The notes below the pieces were generated by a model that searched no databases, was not told the origin of the DNA, and saw only the letters and a list, made by a program, of their open reading frames with translations. The translations under genes were made by a program, and so were the position numbers. A stretch of 64,000 nt of DNA from Vibrio sinus (GTDB lineage Bacteria > Pseudomonadota > Gammaproteobacteria > Enterobacterales > Vibrionaceae): positions 186,001 to 250,000 of the forward strand of contig NZ_JAMKMR010000002.1 of NCBI RefSeq assembly GCF_023634645.1. The letters run 5' to 3'. Below are positions 59,405-64,000 of the stretch, one piece after another. The first letter of the stretch is position 1. Each line of letters opens with the position of its first letter.

Positions 59405-61018
59405 ATGTATAGATACCTAATAATATTGGTAAGTTCTATATCATTGATTGGGTGTACCATGGGATTAGGCCATCGAGATCCCGTGGAGGCGAAGCGTAGT
59501 TTAAATCAAGCCCTAGCGAACGATAAAAACCTCAAGTTAGATAAACTGCCCCCTTCTGTCGAGGCTGATCTAATGCCGGATCTAAACCCCAATGCCTCGC
59601 TCGCCTCCGATACTATTAAGCGTTACAACATTAAGGCTGATGGTATTGATGCGAAAGCGTTTTTCACCAGTCTTGTTAAAGGCACGCCCTACAGTATCGC
59701 CATTCAACCTGATGTAACTGGCAGCATCACGGTAAACCTTACCGATGTCACGCTCGATGAGGTCTTTTCCGTAGTGCGTGATATTTACGGGTTTGACATT
59801 GAAAAATCTGGCAATGTTATTCAAGTGTTTCCTGCGGGCCTACGCACGGTGAGTATTCCGGTCGATTACATTCAGTTTAAACGCAGTGGCCGCTCGCTCA
59901 CCTCCATTACCACCAGTACCATGACCACCAGTGACTCGAGCAGTTCTTCATCTTCAACGTCCGATTCTTCAAGTAGTACCTCGACTACGTCATCTAATGG
60001 TGGGACGGAAATTGAGACCGTGAGCGAAAGTGATTTTTGGCCGCAGCTAAAAACGGCGATTGAAAATTTAATTGGTGTAGGTAAAGGGCAGAGTGTGGTG
60101 ATTGTGCCGCAAGCCAGTTTGGTGACGGTGAGAGCCTTTCCTGATGCCATCCGTCAGGTGAGAAATTTCCTAGGCGTGTCACAGCAAAGAATGCACCGCC
60201 AAGTCATTTTAGAAACCAAGATTATTGAGGTCACACTAAGTGATGGTTATCAGCAAGGTATCAACTGGTCAAACTTATCGCTAGGCGATGGAAAAGTGGT
60301 GATACAGCGTGTAGGTGCCTCAACGTTACCTGGCCTAGATGATATTGGAGATCTGCTTAATGGCCAAACGAATATTACTGTGTCTGATGGCACCTTTTCC
60401 GGTGTGTTGAGCTTTATGCAAACCCAGGGGGATGTCAATGTCCTATCCAGCCCTAGAGTGACGGCGGCGAATAACCAAAAAGCTGTGATTAAAGTAGGTA
60501 CGGATGAATATTATGTCACCGATGTATCCAGTGTTGTCCTTAACGGCACCAGTACAGAAACCACCTTTGATGTTGAGTTAACTCCGTTTTTCTCTGGAAT
60601 CTCTCTTGATGTAACCCCACAAATTGACCAGCAGGGCAACGTGATTTTACATGTCCATCCGGCGGTTATTGATGTGCAAGATCAAACCAAACAAATCACC
60701 TATGGTTCAAATACCCTCACATTGCCGCTGGCACAGAGCTCAGTTCGGGAGTCAGATTCCGTCATACGTGCTCAAGATGGTGATGTGGTGGTCATTGGTG
60801 GATTGATGAAATCCAGTGTGAAAAACCAAGTGTCTAAAGTGCCATTTTTGGGCGATCTTCCCGCGATAGGACATCTATTTAGAAACGTATCCGAAAGTAC
60901 AGAAAAAACCGAACTTGTTATTCTTCTTAAGCCAACCGTTGTAGGTGTGAATACCTGGAAGAAAGAACTTGAACGTTCACAAGGGCTTTTGAATGACTGG
61001 TTCCCAGAAGCGAAGTAA
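59405..61018 (+). CDS. mshL: MSHA pilus outer-membrane secretin MshL
   Basis: 537 residues. Lipoprotein signal MYRYLIILVSSISLIGC with lipobox LIGC (acylated Cys17). Secretin/TonB short N-terminal domain (about 75-140), a Ser/Thr-rich stretch (about 166-200, up to seven serines in a row), N1-type domain (about 205-260), then the secretin channel (about 270-525; VLSSPRVTAANNQKAVIKVG, VVIGGLMKSS). Forms the outer-membrane gate for the pilus. Confidence 0.95.
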   Translation: MYRYLIILVSSISLIGCTMGLGHRDPVEAKRSLNQALANDKNLKLDKLPPSVEADLMPDLNPNASLASDTIKRYNIKADGIDAKAFFTSLVKGTPYSIAIQPDVTGSITVNLTDVTLDEVFSVVRDIYGFDIEKSGNVIQVFPAGLRTVSIPVDYIQFKRSGRSLTSITTSTMTTSDSSSSSSSTSDSSSSTSTTSSNGGTEIETVSESDFWPQLKTAIENLIGVGKGQSVVIVPQASLVTVRAFPDAIRQVRNFLGVSQQRMHRQVILETKIIEVTLSDGYQQGINWSNLSLGDGKVVIQRVGASTLPGLDDIGDLLNGQTNITVSDGTFSGVLSFMQTQGDVNVLSSPRVTAANNQKAVIKVGTDEYYVTDVSSVVLNGTSTETTFDVELTPFFSGISLDVTPQIDQQGNVILHVHPAVIDVQDQTKQITYGSNTLTLPLAQSSVRESDSVIRAQDGDVVVIGGLMKSSVKNQVSKVPFLGDLPAIGHLFRNVSESTEKTELVILLKPTVVGVNTWKKELERSQGLLNDWFPEAK

Positions 61019-61023
61019 CGATT

Positions 61024-61869
61024 ATGTATCTTAGTCATTTTGGATTTACCCAATACCCGTTTCATCTTACGCCCAATACTGAACTGTTTGTTGGGTTAGC
61101 GCCTCACTATGAAGCAATCCAAACCGTTAATGCTGCACTAGGTATGGGAGAAGGCATCATTAAGGTCACCGGTGAAGTGGGCACGGGCAAAACCATGGTG
61201 TGCCGAATGCTGGTAAGAAGTTTGGAAAAATCAGTTCAACTGGTGTATTTACCTAACTCGGCGTTGACGGGGGCAGAACTTAGACAGGCGGTTGCCACTG
61301 AGCTGTCCATTGAAGTCACGAATCCTGCGACCATCGTTGATGATATTCAAAGAAAGCTTATTGATGTGACCAGCAAAGGTAAAAAAGTCGTGGTCATTGT
61401 TGATGAAGCTCAGGCGTTAGAAGATGAAGCCATGGAAGTGCTAAGGCTGTTTGGTAATTTAGAAACCGAGCATGAAAAACTGCTTAGTATTGTGTTGCTA
61501 GGTCAGCCTGAGCTAGATCACCGATTGGAGCAACACCACCTACGCCAGTTGAGGCAAAGAATTACCTTTTCAGCGAAATTACGCCCTTTGTCTTTGGAAG
61601 AAACGGTGGCTTATATTGAGAGCCGATTAAATAAATCTTCTGCCTCTGACAAGCTTTTTAGCCTCAATCAGAAAAAAGCGGTGTGGCGATCGAGTCATGG
61701 CATTCCTCGACTTATCAACCAAATTTGCCACAAAACCTTAGTGCTTGCTTTTAGTAGTGGCGAGAGAAAAGTCACTAACTTGCATCTTTATTCTGCGATT
61801 CACGACACTTTTGATAGTCGCAAGCCGAAATTCAAATCTCCTCTCTTATGGGGCTGGAGTAGTGGATGA
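61024..61869 (+). CDS. mshM: MSHA biogenesis AAA ATPase MshM (ExeA-like)
   Basis: 281 residues: Walker A GEVGTGKT (50-57), Walker B VVVIVDEAQ (122-130), and an arginine-rich C-terminal part typical of ExeA/GspA ATPases. It lacks the ExeA peptidoglycan-binding extension. Overlaps mshN in an ATGA junction. Confidence 0.93.
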   Translation: MYLSHFGFTQYPFHLTPNTELFVGLAPHYEAIQTVNAALGMGEGIIKVTGEVGTGKTMVCRMLVRSLEKSVQLVYLPNSALTGAELRQAVATELSIEVTNPATIVDDIQRKLIDVTSKGKKVVVIVDEAQALEDEAMEVLRLFGNLETEHEKLLSIVLLGQPELDHRLEQHHLRQLRQRITFSAKLRPLSLEETVAYIESRLNKSSASDKLFSLNQKKAVWRSSHGIPRLINQICHKTLVLAFSSGERKVTNLHLYSAIHDTFDSRKPKFKSPLLWGWSSG

Positions 61870-63056
61870 GCAAAATTAATGATGCGCTTTCAAAAATCAC
61901 AGAAACTGAAACGACAGCCGCCAGTGAAATCAAAAAGGTTGAAGTTAAACCAATCAAACAGTTGATTCTGTGGCCTTGGGCTGTCGGTGGCCTAGTTCTC
62001 ACATTAGCTGTTGGTAGTTGGGCTGTGATGTCGGCTGGGGATGAAGTCGACAGCCATCAACCTATCAGCAAGACAAACATAAAGGCCGTTCAGGTAGCGG
62101 CGAGTCACAGCGCAACTAATATTACTCCAGCTACTCAAAAATCAAATAATGAAAAACAAAGTCCCATTGATGTTGCAAAACCAGTATTGTCTCCAACGGT
62201 AAAAGCGACAGAGGATGCCACTCAAGTATACAGCGTAAAACCCGTTAAACCGAAAACCCAGCCATCGAGCGTAAAGCCACGAGTCGCGGCCAAAGCCTCA
62301 AGCACCTCTCCTGTTAAACCAACCCAAGATATCGCTACTACGGAAATACCTCGACAGCAGGTTTCTGAGCAAGTGTCATCGGTCGCTAAGCCGAAGAGCC
62401 CACCGCCTCGTTCTACTATCACTAGGCCGGAACAAGGCTTTGTAATTGAAAAAGTGGAGCTTACCCCAAGGCAGATCGCTGACAAAGAGATAGAAGAGGC
62501 GCAGAAAGCCCTCGATGAGAACAATATCAAAGGTGCAGTCAAAGCTTATTCTTCCGCGTTGAGGCATGTGCCGCGAGATGAAGTTGTCAGGCAAAAATTG
62601 GCGGCGCTCTACTACGGTAGGGGAGATGCGAGAAAAGCGTCGGAAATACTGCAGCAGGGAATGCAACTCAATCCTAATGGAGAAACCTTACGTATTGCCC
62701 TCGCGAAGCTATTGATTAAAGAAGACCGAGCGGAGGCGGCGCTTGCGCCTTTAGTGTATTTACCTAGCGAACCGTCAACGCCTTACCTATCTTTGCGAGC
62801 CGCATTGGCACAAAAAAATAACCAAGACAGGATTGCTCTAGAGAGTTATCAATTGCTGGTCGGCCAAGACAGCAGTAATGGCCGTTGGTGGTTAGGGCTT
62901 GCGATACAACAAGAGCGTGACTCAGATGTAAAAGGCGCGGCGCAATCATACCAGAATGCATTGGCGAAAGTGGGTGTATCCAAGCGTTCACAACAATTTA
63001 TTCGCGATAGACTGGAGCTTCTTAACTCGCTCGAAGGAGGCCCACATGCAAATTAA
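61866..63056 (+). CDS. mshN: MSHA biogenesis TPR protein MshN
   Basis: 396 residues: short cytoplasmic N-terminus, one membrane helix (about 35-55), a Lys/Pro/Ser/Thr-rich linker (about 60-190) and TPR repeats (about 205-390; AQKALDENNIKGAVKAYSSAL, ALAKLLIKEDRAEAALAPLVY). Probably a scaffold of the inner-membrane assembly. Overlaps mshM by 4 bases and mshE by 11. Confidence 0.92.
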   Translation: MSKINDALSKITETETTAASEIKKVEVKPIKQLILWPWAVGGLVLTLAVGSWAVMSAGDEVDSHQPISKTNIKAVQVAASHSATNITPATQKSNNEKQSPIDVAKPVLSPTVKATEDATQVYSVKPVKPKTQPSSVKPRVAAKASSTSPVKPTQDIATTEIPRQQVSEQVSSVAKPKSPPPRSTITRPEQGFVIEKVELTPRQIADKEIEEAQKALDENNIKGAVKAYSSALRHVPRDEVVRQKLAALYYGRGDARKASEILQQGMQLNPNGETLRIALAKLLIKEDRAEAALAPLVYLPSEPSTPYLSLRAALAQKNNQDRIALESYQLLVGQDSSNGRWWLGLAIQQERDSDVKGAAQSYQNALAKVGVSKRSQQFIRDRLELLNSLEGGPHAN

Positions 63057-64000
63057 GCTGCGTAAACGATTGGGTGATTTGCTGGTCGAAGAAGGCATTA
63101 TAACCGAGCAACAAGTAGAAGACGCTTTGGTCAGCCAGAAGCAAACTGGTCGCAAACTGGGTGACACACTTATCGAGTTGGGATTTTTAACTGAGCATCA
63201 AATGCTCACCTTCTTATCTCAACAACTGGCGCTTCCCCTTATTGATCTTAACCGTGCTCAAGTTGATATCGATGCTGTTCAGATACTACCGGAGGTGCAC
63301 GCTCGTCGTTTAAGAGCTTTGGTGTTTGGCCAATCTGGTGACACTTTGCGTGTCGCCATGAGTGATCCGGCGGATTTGTTTGCACAAGAGTCGTTACTTA
63401 GCCAGTTGTCGAAATACGCACTTGAGTTTGTTATCGCACCTGAAAATCAGTTAGTTGAAGCGTTTGACCGCTACTATCGTCGTACTAAAGAAATCGCTTC
63501 ATTTGCTGAGCAGTTGCAAGCTGAGCACAGCACCAATGAGGCCTTTGATCTTGATACTGGAGAAGACGACAGTGAAGAAGTCACCGTCGTTAAGTTGATT
63601 AATTCGTTGTTTGAAGATGCCGTGCAGGTGGGGGCGTCAGATATTCATATTGAGCCTGATGCGAATGTGTTGCGGCTAAGACAAAGAGTCGATGGTATTT
63701 TGCATGAAACCTTACTTAATGAGGTGAATATCTCTTCTGCATTAGTGCTGCGGTTAAAGCTGATGGCGAACTTGGATATTTCAGAAAAACGCTTACCGCA
63801 GGATGGGCGTTTTAATATTCGCTCCAAAGGGCAGTCGGTAGATATTCGTATGTCGACCATGCCAGTCCAGCATGGCGAGTCTGTGGTCATGAGGTTACTG
63901 AATCAATCCACCGGTGTACGTAAATTGGAAGACTCGGGAATCCCAGCGGATTTGTTAGAGCGTCTAAGGAGACAGCTCAAAAGGCCGCATGGGATGATAT
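63046..64000 (+). CDS. mshE: MSHA pilus extension ATPase MshE, 5' part (3' end outside window)
   Basis: Starts at ATG 63046 with a strong GGAGG and stays open to the window end. The N-terminal MshEN domain shows two consecutive c-di-GMP-binding motifs: RLGDLLVEEGIITEQQVEDAL (about 6-26) and KLGDTLIELGFLTEHQMLTFL (about 38-58). The N2 region of the secretion ATPase follows (DIHIEPDANVLRLRQRVDGIL, about 200-220; LDISEKRLPQDGRF; VDIRMSTMP). The sequence ends RRQLKRPHGMI, immediately before the expected Walker A motif. V. cholerae MshE is a c-di-GMP-responsive pilus extension motor. Confidence 0.95.
   Translation, partial: MQIKLRKRLGDLLVEEGIITEQQVEDALVSQKQTGRKLGDTLIELGFLTEHQMLTFLSQQLALPLIDLNRAQVDIDAVQILPEVHARRLRALVFGQSGDTLRVAMSDPADLFAQESLLSQLSKYALEFVIAPENQLVEAFDRYYRRTKEIASFAEQLQAEHSTNEAFDLDTGEDDSEEVTVVKLINSLFEDAVQVGASDIHIEPDANVLRLRQRVDGILHETLLNEVNISSALVLRLKLMANLDISEKRLPQDGRFNIRSKGQSVDIRMSTMPVQHGESVVMRLLNQSTGVRKLEDSGIPADLLERLRRQLKRPHGMI

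Overview
The window is core chromosome of a Vibrio species (Gammaproteobacteria). Three things point there: the S10, spc and alpha ribosomal operons lie directly behind rnr-rlmB; a linked block metH, lysC, pglL, uvrA, galU, qstR, ssb, msh matches the Vibrio cholerae large-chromosome order as I recall it; and the ribosomal genes favour CTA leucine and CGT arginine codons, as highly expressed Vibrio genes do. I cannot name the species. I see no tRNA or rRNA gene, insertion sequence, prophage, integron or CRISPR array.

Layout. 1-2.2 kb: the 3' part of rnr (RNase R), then rlmB. 2.2-16.3 kb: the S10 (rpsJ-rpsQ), spc (rplN-rpmJ) and alpha (rpsM-rplQ) operons, which encode 26 ribosomal proteins, SecY and RNA polymerase alpha. 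Each unit has its own promoter, and E. coli-type autogenous control elements are visible or likely (L4-type S10 leader, S8 site at rplE, S4 pseudoknot at rpsM). 16.4-21.7 kb: fklB, an OapA-like gene, a stand-alone SUMT, a TIGR03899 gene, ytfJ, ytfK and msrA. 21.9-29.7 kb: tamA-tamB-ytfP, then ppa and fbp on the other strand. 29.9-38.8 kb: mpl-ubiX, a TPP riboswitch with thiBPQ, darP (yjgA), pmbA and a CPA1 antiporter. 39-47.5 kb: metH, an MFS transporter, lysC behind a lysine riboswitch, and a class V aminotransferase. 47.5-54.8 kb: pglL, uvrA with a LexA box, galU, qstR and ssb. 54.9-64 kb: the MSHA pilus assembly cluster mshH-I-J-K-L-M-N-E, with mshE cut by the window end just before its Walker A motif.

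The most interesting signal is in the 433-bp gap between lysC and the MFS gene (minus strand). It holds what looks like a complete, classical amino-acid attenuator: a promoter, a 23-24-codon leader peptide with eight isoleucine codons (six in one short run), an antiterminator strand overlapping the end of that peptide, and an intrinsic terminator 22 bases before the transporter start codon. This predicts isoleucine-responsive control of an otherwise uncharacterised transporter, next to a lysine-riboswitch-controlled aspartokinase and near methionine synthase. Other items worth checking are a 13-bp-arm inverted repeat just upstream of the uvrA start codon, perfect palindromes between ytfK and msrA and upstream of pglL, a 12-bp palindrome before the aminotransferase, a hairpin presenting the thiB ribosome-binding site behind the TPP aptamer, and a Ser/Thr-rich insert in the MshL secretin.
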